DNA of 64,000 nt from Gonocerus acuteangulatus (Eukaryota; Arthropoda; Insecta; Hemiptera; Coreidae), in contig OX328126.1 in assembly GCA_946811695.1 (NCBI GenBank), forward strand, positions 80,916,214 through 80,980,213, in the 5' to 3' direction. The notes beneath the pieces are model-generated. The model did no database searches. It worked only from the letters and a program-made list of their open reading frames with translations, and had not been told where the DNA came from. A program made the position numbers and the translations under genes. Below are positions 11,983-23,384 of this stretch, piece after piece; positions within the stretch are counted from its first letter, which is position 1; each line of letters opens with the position of its first letter.

Positions 11983-12690
11983 TATATGGAACAACTTCAT
12001 GGAATGATACAACTATATGGAACTGTTCGAAAAAAGGTAAGCTCAATGAAAGATTTTGTGAGTGAAAGTATTCAAGGAAGATTGGGCTGGCACATACATG
12101 TTGAAACAGTGACGGTTGAGAATTGTATGCTGATTGGAGAGTTACTGTAGGTTCGGCATTGGGCCTAAAGCAATCAAGACACAAACCAATTCAAAGGGAA
12201 ACTAATATTTGAACCTGTTTTAAGCTTTTATCCGAAAAGTGTATAGTAGAATGGTTAAGCCATTGTTGTGACTCTTCAGCAGGTACGATAATGCAAGAAA
12301 ATCGGTCGATGCTCTCGATGTAAGATGGGAATATCGTGCCGGAGGTGATTAGGGCTTGCTAATAGAATGTGAGGCCTAGGTTTATCAGGGAACTCTGATG
12401 GATGGACCAGCTAGGACAGGCAATCCTTACATCCATCAAGGAGTGGGGCGTGGCATCCGTTCCTACTCGACCAATCCAATCCACTACCTCTCCACTAATA
12501 TCCGTATCTCCTTGGACCTACCTCGCTGTCGATTAGTCTCAGAATCGATAGGCAATCCTTTTTATTTTTTGAGTCACTCTTAATAACACTCTACACTAAC
12601 ATTAGATAAAATCAGCCGAACAAATTCATGATGAGGGTTTTAATTAAGCAACGTTAGAGCCAAGTTGAGTAACTATAAATTACAGATGCT
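11983..12690. other. No gene seen
   Basis: Unique-looking sequence. The ORFs here (60-77 codons) have no recognisable motif. Confidence 0.5.
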
Positions 12691-13510
12691 TTCAGCGTTT
12701 TTTCTCCCTCTTCCATAGAAAGGAAACCCGCTTTTGACGTCGAAGCGATGACGCAAACCGATTAAAAATATCCCTCTTTAAATGCCAATAGATTTTAAAT
12801 ACTTCTTAACTTAACTGAAATTTAACTCGAAACGATGGATTCCGTTGCAACGTTTTCTGGTTGTTTGACATTAATCCTAAATAGATATTTAAATTTTGGT
12901 TGCGCCTGGAGTTAAGGAAGTATTAGGAAAAAATAATTTATTTACAGACATAAGCAGTTTTAAGATTTTCGGATATTTTCTTATATCCCGAACATGATTG
13001 GGAAATCTTCGAAAGTGGACAGTAACCAATCGAAAGCTTACTGAATTTCCTGCAAAAATTGACCTAAAGTAATTTTCGATAGGGCGATCTCATTCGGAGA
13101 AATAGGTGCTTAAAATTCGAGAGTGTCGGTTTCGTTCTTTTGAACGTGTTTCTGTGTCTAATCCTCTCAGTTGTAAAGTGGTCCTTTTTTTTTAATTACA
13201 ATTAAGAGTGAAATGAGTATTTTAGTAAAACATAGTAAGAGAATGATAAACGTATCAGTAGTGTTTTCCTTGAGCGAAATTTGAGAAGGCGAATGGAGTA
13301 ATTACCGCTTAGAAAAAGTCCGTTGCTTTTGTGGCGCCTAAACTCTTCTCTTTGAGATTTAATTTTTTGCGTATTTGCTTTTTTCACAGAATATCGGAGC
13401 AAAGCATCAATTGCTTCGATACTAAGCTTTCCAAAAAAGACTAGGAATAAGAAGAGAAACGCGCTAAGATGGCGCAGTTCCTCTGGACTTTTTATTAATA
13501 AACTTCTAGG
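12690..13510 (+). repeat. Family R copy
   Basis: Degenerate 5' hairpin (TTTCTCCCTCTTCCATAGAAAGGAAAC near 12701), 'ggagttaaggaagtatt', 'gggaaatcttcg', 'cggagaaataggtgc' and the 3' end AACGCGCTAAGATGGCGCAG at 13460-13480. The 129-codon minus-strand ORF overlapping its 3' end has no counterpart in other copies. Confidence 0.8.
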
Positions 13511-13985
13511 GAATCTTTTTACACAGAGTAAAAATAAGTTATGGGAAGTACCGGAGAAGGCATTGTGCAAGATTTTAAGCTCAAAATGCATTATTTCTTA
13601 ATTTTTCAAGAGCTGTTTACGCATTTATCAGATAAATTTGAAAGGAGAAAGAAAACACCTTGTTAAAGACCGGGAAAGGCTTTCATAGATCAGGCACGGG
13701 AGATCTTATTTAATCTTTATCAATAAATATCTATAGCTGGTCTGTTCAAATAGAGGGCGAATTTGGCGGGAAAACTAAGTCGCCTTTATTCGCGGGAAAA
13801 CGTTCCTCTGTTCTAACGATAAGATTTGGAGATTTCCACTCGTTGTTTATTACACTATAAACTTTTTCTTATTACATTTTACTACGATGTTTTTATTTTA
13901 CTAAGTGAATAAATTGTTTATAAATTCGTCGGAATATGAAGTTAAATGTAAATATTTCAGATTGAATAAGATAGGTTATAGGACA
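13511..13985. other. No gene seen
   Basis: AT-rich spacer between a family R copy and MITE-G copy 3. Confidence 0.5.
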
Positions 13986-14256
13986 CGGGCGTATATAAGG
14001 GGGGCTGAGGTGGCTGCAGCCCCCCCCGAAATTTTGATTTGATCTGTAAAAATTTCAGAAAACCCTTAAAAATATATTAAATAAGATCATTTAGTTTATA
14101 AAACATATTATATTTTGGGTGTAATAGCGTTTAAGTTGGCTAAAACTCTTCCAAGATCTAAATTGTTAGTATTCCACACACCGGAAATGGTCTCAGCTCC
14201 CCCCCCCGAAATTTTCTCAGCCCCCTCCGAAATTATTTTCTATATACTCCCATGTT
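13986..14256 (+). mobile_element. MITE-G copy 3
   Basis: Left end GGGCGTATATAAGGGGGGCT, right end TTTCTATATACTCCCATG, with the same internal order as copy 2 (poly-C, 'gtgtaatagcgttt', 'ccggaaatggtctcagc', 'cccccgaaatt'). Confidence 0.83.
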
Positions 14257-14586
14257 ACAGGATTATTTACAGTTCGTTCTGCTTTGCAAATGGCTGAACA
14301 GAAGGGAGAGTGGAATGAAAAATTCGCGCATGCGCAATTGAACTTTTACTTCAGTCTTAATGGGCTATTGAATGGACAAGATGTCAGAAATAGAAGCGAC
14401 AAGTGACGCTGAGGATGAACTACCAGCGTTATCCCCCCCCCCCATACAAGTCCTCCAACTTCCGAGAATCGGAAATGAATAATCGATGGAGTGTAATATC
14501 GACCCAGTGACGAGTCATGCTCGGCTTCCACGACTACGGGCATTGTCACTGAGGTATGGTAAAACACGGAAGAACCTTTGGGCTAT

Positions 14587-14724
14587 GGGTCTCCTCGTGA
14601 TCTAGTGGCTAACGCAATAGATCTGCAGCAGGAATTTTCTCATCTCACGGCTCGTAGGGAAAATTCACCACTGCACCAGGGTTGTCGGCGCTAATGGCCC
14701 AGACGTCGGTGCGCCGTAAAAAAA
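14587..14724 (+). mobile_element. SINE-A copy with deleted tRNA head
   Basis: Begins GGGTCTCCTCGTGATCTAGT (box A region), lacks box B, then has the family body CAGGAATTTTCTCATCTCAC and tail 'gtcggcgctaatggccc' ... 'gcgccgtaaaaaaa'. It is related to copies at 25456, 49374 and 56921. Confidence 0.8.
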
Positions 14725-16004
14725 TAACTTAGGGCTATAAACAGAGTACATAAAAGCTTACTCCACGTCTAGAAAAAGGCTTCCTAGAGGCACAAACAAG
14801 AGTCAAATACATCAAATAGGCTTAAAAATTAGATCATGAGGTTTCCAAATAATAAGATATTTTCCCAAAGTATTGATGATATGGTTAAAATCATTGTTTT
14901 GACGCGTTTCCTCCATCCCATTTTAAGGCGAAAATGTGAAGTTACAGGTTATTATAATCCTGTAATCAATCTTCGGAAAGTGCTAAAACGTTAGCGCTAC
15001 AAGTCTCATATCGCGAATTTTGCTCATAAAACATTTTCCGATGGACGGATTTTGCTGTTTACTTTTTTTTTTTTTCGTTTAGCGGCGTATAAACAATTGG
15101 GCTATTAACGCCGGGCTATCTACACGTGCCCACCCATTTATAATGCCAACATCACGTGGTCGCTCACCAATTCAGATACTGGCAACGCCAGACGTAGCTT
15201 AACTTCGGTGTTCAACAGGAACCGGTGCATTCAATGTGACTATGGGAGTTGGCAATGTTTAGTTAACTAGACTTTTCAAATTACAAAAAGTATTTCTGTA
15301 CGAAATGTCATCGAAAACGGACCATTATTGGGGCAGCTAGAGAGCGACTCGCCGGTATTTTTGTGTATAGGATCTGGAACGTGGACAGTATTTATAGGTA
15401 CCTTTAGATGGAGGGGAATCGCGCTAAAATGCGTTGTGATGTAGATGTTGCAAATGGGAAAGTTTTTTTTTTTTTGGTAACTGACCTAGTGAGCACATTT
15501 TTTGCCTGATCGCCAACCGTAAAATATGATATGACATGTACATCAGCTAGTGAATCTTATAAAGCAAACACTTGCACATAAAGTTGACCTTGCTTTAGAT
15601 AACGGCTAATAAGCTTTCTAACGGCTCTAAAAAATGCTAATAGTCAGGAGAATATTCGTCAGGAGAAACGGATAACAAGCCGGTTTATTTATAGATATGG
15701 CGTCGCTGGATGGAACTAATTATAGATGTAATAAAGATATATATACAGACACAACCGCATCTATGTTCTTCGCCCACATTCCTATGGAACGAAGGCGTAC
15801 AATCAGGATGTGTAAGGCCTGATGCCCTGCATTAATGTGTGTGAACAATTATACAAAGGGGTAATACTGCCTCGCAATTTTTTTTTTCTTTACCATTTAC
15901 TTTTTTATGGGCTCAATTGCTTCCTTAACTAATTAAAAGTTTATATCCAAGTGTGTTTACGTGGCGGAACAGTTTTTAAATGTGCCAAAATAAATTCGTT
16001 TTAT
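14725..16004. other. No gene seen
   Basis: Mostly single-copy-looking sequence with short poly-T tracts at 15064, 15466 and 15879. No conserved ORF. Confidence 0.5.
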
Positions 16005-16340
16005 CCTCGGGATCCCCAGAGACTCCCACATATCACATTTCTACCAGGAGCTAAATTGGCTATTCCCTCTTTATCGTCGTCAGTACTTCCTCGGGATCCC
16101 CAGAGACTCCCACATATCACATTTCTACCAGGAGCTAAATTGGCTATTCCCTCTTTATCGTCGTCAGTACTTCCTCGGGATCCCCAGAGACTCCCACATA
16201 TCACATTTCTACCAGGAGCTAAATTGGCTATTCCCTCTTTATCGTCGCCAGTACTTCCTCGGGATCCCCAGAGACTCCCACATATCACATTTCTACCAGG
16301 AGCTAAATTGGCTATTCCCTCTTTATCGTCGTCAGTACTT
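16005..16340. repeat. 84-bp tandem repeat, 4 near-identical copies
   Basis: Units start with CCTCGGGATCCCC at 16005, 16089, 16173 and 16257. They differ at only one visible position (cgtcgtcag versus cgtcgccag). As 84 is divisible by 3 the array is open in several frames on both strands, giving 28-residue repeats, but the LINE reading frame that follows is a different one. Confidence 0.95.
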
Positions 16341-16796
16341 CCTCGGCTCAGTCCTTTACCAAGTAATTCAATCCCGTAGACCTTCTTATATTTTTCAACT
16401 TCTTAAATTTAAATCCTCGGTTCACTCCCGTAACACCCGATCTCGTCCTTCCGATCTTTATATTCCTTCCCACCGAACAGCAATATTCGAAAAATCATTC
16501 GTCACCCGTGCCACCTCGCTATGGAATTCCTTGCCTTCGTTTGTCCGCCATTCTACCAACCTAGAAACCTTTAACCAACACCTAGTCTATATTGAAGCTG
16601 TACACTATATATTGATACTGATAGCACTTAAAAGTTTTCAAGTTTACACGCAAAATTCAAAATTATTTTGTAATTTCAAAATTATTCCTATGGGACTTCT
16701 GTCCCGGAATAAGAATAAAACTTTTCATTCATTCATTCATTCATTCATTCGTTCATTCATTCATTCGTTCATTCATTCATTCATTCAAAAAAAATA
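16341..16796 (+). pseudogene. LINE reverse transcriptase C-terminal end with (TTCA)n tail
   Basis: The frame running through 16430-16580 reads RTAIFEKSFVTRATSLWNSL then P, the conserved C-terminal tail of non-LTR retrotransposon polymerases, which usually resembles 'RT...KSF..RA..LWNSLP'. It is followed by about 130 bp of 3' UTR, CCTATGGGACTTCTGTCCCG, and a (TTCA)n tail at 16722-16787. This is a 5'-truncated insertion; the clade cannot be fixed from this much sequence. Confidence 0.8.
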
Positions 16797-17349
16797 AGAT
16801 TTACCAACTAAAGTCCCAATACATTTCAAAATTAAAAACAATTTTTTTTATCTTCACTAGAAGAAATTATGAAACAAAGTTAATAAGGAAAAAAATTAAC
16901 CTTTCGGAACATTAAACTTTTAAGTGGATTTTATGTTTTTCAAATCGGGCGTTACGCTAGCCGTTTCAATTTTCACCCGATCAACTTCTAATATTTACTG
17001 CACATTCCTAATGATATTTGCTGGTAAAGTACGTACGAAGTTTTCCATTCATTGAATTATTACCAACGATTTGATGACAGATTTTCGACGGATTTTTTCA
17101 AAAAAATATATTTATTGAAAAACCTAGGTGTTATACTAGATATAACCTTCTTCTTTCAAAATGATTTAAGTTTTTTGTCCTAGATTAAAGATTAAGATAC
17201 TGTAGTAGTAGAAAACATCTATCATTGTTTATGAAAACAAAACAAATAAAAAATAGAATAATAATAATAAAGACAAATAAAAATATACAGAAAAAATTAT
17301 AGTGAAGATTTCTAAAAAAGTTGGAACTTATTTTTAATTTTTACATATT
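16797..17349. other. No gene seen
   Basis: AT-rich sequence lying 3' of the minus-strand LINE fragment that follows; it could include that element's 3' UTR. Confidence 0.4.
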
Positions 17350-17700
17350 TTAGAATATTATCAATGTGTGTACCGTCCTGTTTAAATAATTCGTGTAAGT
17401 CTGTAGGTAAGTCAATGTTTTCTCTTTCTCTGCAGTCTGTAAGTATGTATTTGATTGTTAGTTAAACATTGCAAAGTGTACAATTCGATTTGTCCTGTTT
17501 TGTCATCAAATAGGAAAGAGTCAAGTGTGAATGCCCAATTCGTCTAGTCCTAGTCTAGTAAGCACGATTTCTCGCCTAACGTTCCTAATACTGGAACTCC
17601 AGGCTCCTATTGTCGGCTTAATCTCTCGTAAATTGTTGTTTTGTGTCAATTTGCCACTTGTTCATTTTGATACTTTAACATCCCATATAAAACTTATTAC
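17350..17700 (-). pseudogene. LINE RNase H C-terminal fragment
   Basis: On the minus strand it reads REIKPTIGAWSSS then RNVRREIVLTRL. After one frameshift it reads RIGHSHLTLSYLM, NCTLC and (stop) LTIKYILTDCRERENIDLP. This is the typical end of Jockey/I-type elements carrying RNase H followed by a C..C...LT..HIL..C tail. One frameshift and one in-frame stop make it non-functional. A related fragment is at 49620-49745. Confidence 0.85.
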
Positions 17701-17757
17701 ATAAAGAATTGAAAAATATTGATTTAATTATGATGATTAGATAGTTAGCCGTCGAGG

Positions 17758-18419
17758 TGATAAGTAAAGATGGAATGGTTGGGATTCGGCTAAATAAACC
17801 TCAATATGATTTTGTTTTAAAAAATCTATATTTCGGACATTTCGGCTACTCATTGGTAGCCTTCGTCAGCTAAAATGACAAAAAAAAAATTAATACAAAA
17901 ACAGAAAAAATTATGATTGTGATAGGTAACAGAGCTATAGATACAATTAACTTATAAAAGAACATATCGTCTTAAATTCTTAGAATGAAAAAGTGAATAG
18001 GTACAATAATTGATTTTAATAGTAATTAGTAACGTTAATTGATTTTACAAAGAAATAAGAAGCTACATACTAGCTAATAGATAGCTACTATAGTTGTCAT
18101 TGGTATGTAGCTTCTTATTTCTTTGTAAAATCAATTAACGTTACTAATTACTATTAAAATCAATTATTGTACCTATTCACTTTTTCATTCTAAGAATTTA
18201 AGACGATATGTTCTTTTATAAGTTAATTGTATCTATAGCTCAGTTACCTATCACAATCATAATTTTTTCTGTTTTTGTATTAATTTTTTTTTTTTTTGTC
18301 ATTTTAGCTGACGAAGGCTACCAATGAGTAGCCGAAACGTCCGAAATATAGATTTTTTAAAACAAAATCATATTGAGGTTTATTTAGCCGAATCCCAACC
18401 ATTCCATCTTTACTTATTG
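17758..18419. mobile_element. Foldback element, about 660-bp near-perfect palindrome
   Basis: The two arms (17758-18085 and 18095-18419) are reverse complements with very few mismatches, meeting at about 18090. Each arm starts with GTAAAGATGGAATGGTTGGG and carries the motif ATTTCGGACATTTCGGCTAC followed by 'gtagccttcgtcagct'. No ORF. The same terminal motifs are found in the palindrome at 53010-54032 and the half element at 57085. Confidence 0.9.
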
Positions 18420-18499
18420 ATTTAATTGTTATCCATAAATTAGTGAAAATTACTTTGATTTTGACACACAAGGTAGAATTATTATCCCTTAAAAAGAGG

Positions 18500-18610
18500 G
18501 CGTTCATGATTGGAAGGACGAAATTGAGTGTTCGTTGAATAAAACTTCCGACTCACAGTAACTGCCTCATCTTGGCGCGTTTTCACAAAGTTCTCGTCCC
18601 TAGTGCCAAT
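18500..18610 (-). repeat. Family R 3' end, inverted
   Basis: Reads CTTCCGACTCACAGTAACTG then CCTCATCTTGGCGCG, the reverse complement of the R 3' terminus. Confidence 0.7.
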
Positions 18611-18704
18611 AGAAAGTCTGGGAAAACAAATAGTTAACATTTTGCGAATAACATAAACACCTAGTCCGTTGAAATCTTAAAGAAAAGTAAAATTATTACA
18701 GAAA

Positions 18705-18892
18705 GGTTATGATTACAGTTGCAATCACAGAATAAATTATTGTTTACAGTTGTAATCACAGAAAACAAATTGTGATTACAGTTTTAATGTCTGACAAAAT
18801 TAGTTGTAATTACAGTCATAACCACAGAAACAGCTGTAAGTACAGTCGTAATTAAACAAAAATGTTGTGATTTCGGGTATAGTTGCAGAAGA
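18705..18892. repeat. About 31-bp tandem array with internal dyad, about 6 copies
   Basis: Units contain GATTACAGTTGTAATCACAG, so 'tgattaca' and 'tgtaatca' form a dyad within each repeat. Copies begin near 18708, 18741, 18771, 18804, 18835 and 18866 and are moderately diverged. Confidence 0.8.
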
Positions 18893-20685
18893 CGTTTTAT
18901 TTAACAAATGTTTCATTTAATGGGAAAACCCCGTTAATCAAAATTGAATATTTGTTCATTTATTTTTTCTTATTCATTACATTATTATAGAGTATACAGA
19001 TACCCCCCCCCCACCCGCTTCCATCACTTGTGCCAATATTTACAACGAGCTGATGGCTGTCAGGAAGAGAGGTCACTGCTAAACACCACACTGATTACAT
19101 ACTAGCTACATCTACTAAGGCACTTCACACTAAATAATAGTCAAACTCCAAGGAACTGAGTCAGCTCAGTTCATTTCTATCGAATATAAGAGAGAAAAAA
19201 CCATTTGTCATTGAAATACTGCCCATTTTGAATGGCATGCCAATCACTCCTAGTTTGAGATTCACCGGTCTTCAAAAACACCGTCTTCTAAAATTGGCAA
19301 TTAAAAAGGCATATTGGTAAATCCGAGATAACCTTTTCCCACTTATGATCATTGACATCTGTCCTCTAATAGGGTAATTGTATAAGTGGTGATGCAGAAT
19401 TCCTAGCGACTCTACAATGATGGACTCAGCCAGTTTGGGCAAATTTTAGATTTCTATTTTGTATTCTTCGGAAAATGCTGCTCTAGTCTTCGGATTAACA
19501 CCTCTTGCCCCGAACCAAAGACCTCTTACCCCAAAATCCCTTCCTCCGTAAGCATCCAGGAATTTCTCTTTTATGTAAGGAATGTGAGGCGGTTCGTTAT
19601 AACTTCATTAATAACTGCGCCTACAGTTGCTACCTCTATGGTGAACTCAGGTGGTTACTGGATCTCGGAAGGTTCCCGCCTAGAGAGGTTAGCTGGCTTC
19701 TGATGTTTTAGACACTCACGTGTGCTTTTTTTTGTTAATTCTGCAGATGTGTTTTAGTGCTAGAGAAACTACCAGGATGACCATACATAGGTGTAATAAC
19801 TATTAGTGACCGATATGTGCAAGTACTCTTAGTCTTAATTGTTTGTATGTATAGAATAAGTTAAAATATAAAATGTATATAGAAGTTATTAGGTTGGAGT
19901 ATATTTAATATTTATAGTAGGCGATTATTATTATTCAATTGCGGCATGCCTAATTGTACATACCATGACATTTTATTATTCATTGGAGTAAATAGTATAT
20001 CAAGATGAGCACATGTGTTTTATAACCTCAACCCTAATGTGTGACGTCATTACCCCCAAAGAGGTAATAAAATGCATTTCTCATAGATTGCCGCTAATAT
20101 TTTGTCTTAATTATTCGAGGAAAATATAAACACATGTAAAAATCGAAAATGAAATCTCAAACCGAAGCAAGATCATAGGCACCACAGTAGGAAACTGACA
20201 GCATCCTAAGCGGAAATTAAACCGATGAAGCAGCGTCGATGTCATGCGCATGTATACCTCTCCAGAGAGAGGTACACATACTAAACAAATATTTGAGATA
20301 GGAATTTTCCCAGAAGAAGGAGAAATTCCAGAATTGATAAGACAAGGTTTGTACAGGAGTCTGTGATAACTCAAGGGTATTTATTGGATCGGCCGAGATG
20401 ACACACTGACTATAGATAGTGACCTTTAGAAAGGGCAGGAGATGGTTAGCAATATATTGGCCTATCAATGGGAAATACCATTCCAATATCCACGTAGCAC
20501 TATTCATGCTATGAACGCACACGAAATTATGGACCGATTAGTGAGTACCGTCAGTCAACAGTTCATACATACCATGGTATGTTCAAGTTTTCTCGCTTTT
20601 TGTGGTCCTTCAATGTGTGGTTGTCCGAATTGTAAGATGCTGAACGCAGTGGAATCGTGGCAATGATGAAGTTTTCAGATGTTGG
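18893..20685. other. No gene seen
   Basis: ORFs of 60-101 codons at 19505 (+), 20111, 20217 (-) and 20442 (+) have no recognisable motif, no paired splice sites and overlap on opposite strands. I regard them as chance. Confidence 0.5.
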
Positions 20686-21060
20686 TACATTTTCCATAAT
20701 ACCTCGAAATCGTGGTAAGTGGAAGTTGGCCATTCGAAATCTTACTAAATTCTCTACAAGGATTCAGAAGTAATTTTCGATATGGCGATGTCAGTCGGAG
20801 ATATAATTTTTTTAATCGTTTTTTAGTGCATTTAACAGTATAAGGAGCATTTTAGTAAAGGTAATAAAATGAGAAGCATTTTCATAAAAGGGTTTTCCGC
20901 TTGGGATACTGGAAAATCATTTTATATTTTTCATGAAAGATTAAAACTTACCAATAAGTGCTTCTCTTCCTTTACTAATGGAACCAGAATTATCAACGGA
21001 AACGAGCTTAGATGACGCAGCTCCTGCGAGTCGGACTTTTCATTAAGTGAGAGAAGGTGA
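20686..21060 (+). repeat. Family R 3' fragment
   Basis: Carries 'cgaaatcgtggtaagtgg', 'gatggcgatgtcagtcgg'-like sequence and the 3' end TAGATGACGCAGCTCCTGCG then AGTCGGACTTTTC at about 21010-21042. Confidence 0.75.
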
Positions 21061-21129
21061 GTAGTGTATGTCCTATTCGAAATGTTGTGAGGCTATCTTT
21101 GGTCCTCTGAAAGAAGTCAGTTAAAGGTA

Positions 21130-21293
21130 CATGGTTTTATGACGCAGCCCACCTTTTAGCGCGGTTCCTCCCTCCCCCATAGGGAGGAACCCCGCTTATA
21201 GGGTTGATACAATGAAACAATCCGGAAGTGCCGACAAGAAAATTTCGCGTTTCAGAACCCCTAGAGACCGAAAATAACGGTGGTTCAAATTTG

Positions 21294-21360
<67 letters not shown>

Positions 21361-22721
21361 CTGTTCGCTCTCTAAATAGAAGACGAATGGTCCGATTTTG
21401 ATGAAATTTGGTACAAAAATCCTTCGTCCAATTTGAAAGGTCAAGTTCGTTAACCAGCAAAATCCGCCTACTGGAAGATGGCGTTTGGGGCGAAATTCGC
21501 GCAAAAAAAATCGTAACGCTTACGTTTTTGAGTTCATAAGCTTGTAAGTACTCGTTTTATATGATTCCTGGGCTAGGAAAACGAATGAAACCATTTTGAA
21601 GGCGATCGCTTTAACCGTTTTCGAGAAAATTGGAAAAATAGTTTTTGAATACCGTTTTTGGTTTGGGTACTTAGAATTACGGGATTCAGTTGAAACTTTA
21701 TCTGCATGTTCTACTTTCATTAAAACTAATATGTTGAAAGTTTTGTTACGTTTGGAGTTAAGGAAGGGTTAGAATAAAATATTTTATGAACAGACATGAA
21801 AAGTTTTGGGAAGTTCGTATACTTTCATTAATATCTCGAACACGGTTGGGAAATCGTGGTAAGTGGATAGAAACTATTTGAAAGCTTGCTAAATTCTCTA
21901 CAAAAAAGATTCTAAAACTATTTTTGATTAGGTTATGTCAATCGGAGAAATAAGTGCTTAAAACTTCAAATACGTCTGTTTTTTTCTTATGAACGGGTTT
22001 TTGTCGTTCTTGTTGTAATTTTTGTCTCATTCCCTTCGTTTTTTATTGCTTTTTATTTTTGTAATTTCTTATGTTGCGAAAATTTTGTGTGTAAAGCAGG
22101 ATATGAAAAATGAGGCCAATTTTCTGTTGCTAGAAATAATATAAATTTTGGGAACTTTCATTAATATCTCGAAAACTGTTGAGAATTTTGGTAAACGAAA
22201 GAATACCATTAGAAAGCTTATTAAATGCTCTAAATAAAAGGTTCTAATGAAAGTTTTGATTAGGCGATGTCAATCGGAGAAATAAGACCTTAAAGCTTTA
22301 AAGTAATTGATTTCGCTTATTCGAAGTGTTCTTTTTGTCTGTATTTTATTCCTTGTTATTTTTTAATTGCTTATAGTTGGATAATGTATTCGAAAATAAA
22401 ACAGGTTAAGTAAAATAACAAAAACAATTTATTGTTAGAAATATGGAGTTCCAAGATTCCAAGACCTTGTAACTAGCGGGACGGTTTCTATTGTTGCCGA
22501 CCCTTCCAGGTAAGATTGTATATCCTACCTTTCAAGACTGGTGGAACCAAAATATAACTGTCAGGGTTCGGTCACAGCTACTTAATAAAACTACATTTTA
22601 TCGTAAAAATGGTATTATTGTGCCGACGTTTCGGCTTGAACTTCAAGCCTTCATCAGGGCTGTAAATACAAGTAGGACATATTTAACACTAATATATGCA
22701 CATATCTATGTAAATATACCT

Positions 22722-22775
<54 letters not shown>

Positions 22776-23015
22776 CATATACACATATACACGCACACAT
22801 ATGTACATATATATGCCCACATACATACACATATGGGGTATGTATTATTAAGTAGCAGTGACCGAACCCGGACAATCCCTACCTTGCATCATCAACGGTC
22901 AACGATCTCCTCTCAACAAAATAATAACTGCTTCTATTTTAATCTTTCGAAATTAGACTAGGGATAAGAACGGAACCGCGCTAAGATGAGGCAGTTCCTG
23001 CGAGTCGGACTTTTT
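21130..23015 (+). repeat. Family R, long copy 1 (interrupted by a MITE)
   Basis: The 5' end has TTATGACGCAGCCCACC then a hairpin TAGCGCGGTTCCTCCC / GGGAGGAACCCCGCTTA at 21157-21198. A (TA)n at 21296-21354 and TGTCTGTTCGCTC follow, then a long AT-rich body. The 3' end is CGGAACCGCGCTAAGATGAG then GCAGTTCCTGCGAGTCGGAC at 22970-23010. TTAGCGCGGTTCC near the 5' end is inverted at the 3' end. The body has internal repeats of 'gttaaggaagggttagaa' and 'gtcaatcggagaaataag'. No ORF with known domains; class unknown, perhaps a non-autonomous DNA transposon. Confidence 0.8.
22553..22882. mobile_element. MITE inserted in family R copy 1
   Basis: The terminal inverted repeat GGGTTCGGTCACAGCTACTT is matched by AAGTAGCAGTGACCGAACCC at the other end. 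It contains GCCGACGTTTCGGCTTGAAC, 'ttcaagccttcatcaggg' and a (TA)n tract at 22728-22772. Compared with family R copy 2, the host sequence is split at 'ggtggaaccaaaat'. Confidence 0.85.
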
Positions 23016-23384
23016 TATAGACTGCGTGAATACGTCTGTTTCAAGTATGGCTCGGTAGCAGGTTATTTCATTGGCTAGCTTTGCTAGCAACGTCTAAGTC
23101 AGTTATTTTCAGTGAGTTCCGGTAGCCAAAGCACAATTATCTGATTGTTGTCCTTTTTTAGAGTATTTAATTTTTTCAAGGATATCTGTAACAATTGGTT
23201 GAATGCTGAACTTAATGACTGGGTGGCAACTTTGCTAATGATAACAGAAGAATTCTTCGAAACATTAATAATTCTCTCAACTTTACTAAATTTATTACTT
23301 TATTATATTATTTTTTCTATTCACACTAGGCTGAACACTCTAAATGATGCCTGGATATTTTTGTTAGCACTTTCCCGTAATTTT
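23016..23384. other. Spacer between the two long R copies
   Basis: An 80-codon ORF (23145-23387) is hydrophobic and AT-rich with no recognisable family. Probably chance. Confidence 0.4.

Noticed and set aside
13202..13591. 129-codon minus-strand ORF
   Set aside because: Falls in the 3' part of a family R copy; other R copies do not conserve the frame.
16005..16340. CRISPR-like array
   Set aside because: Direct repeats have no unique spacers; the genome is eukaryotic.
17785..18500. Minus ORF 18304-18507 as a conserved protein
   Set aside because: Mostly derived from the palindrome arm and its flank; no family resemblance.
22491..22961. 156-codon ORF
   Set aside because: Its middle is (TA)n translated as Tyr-Ile repeats, running across a MITE.
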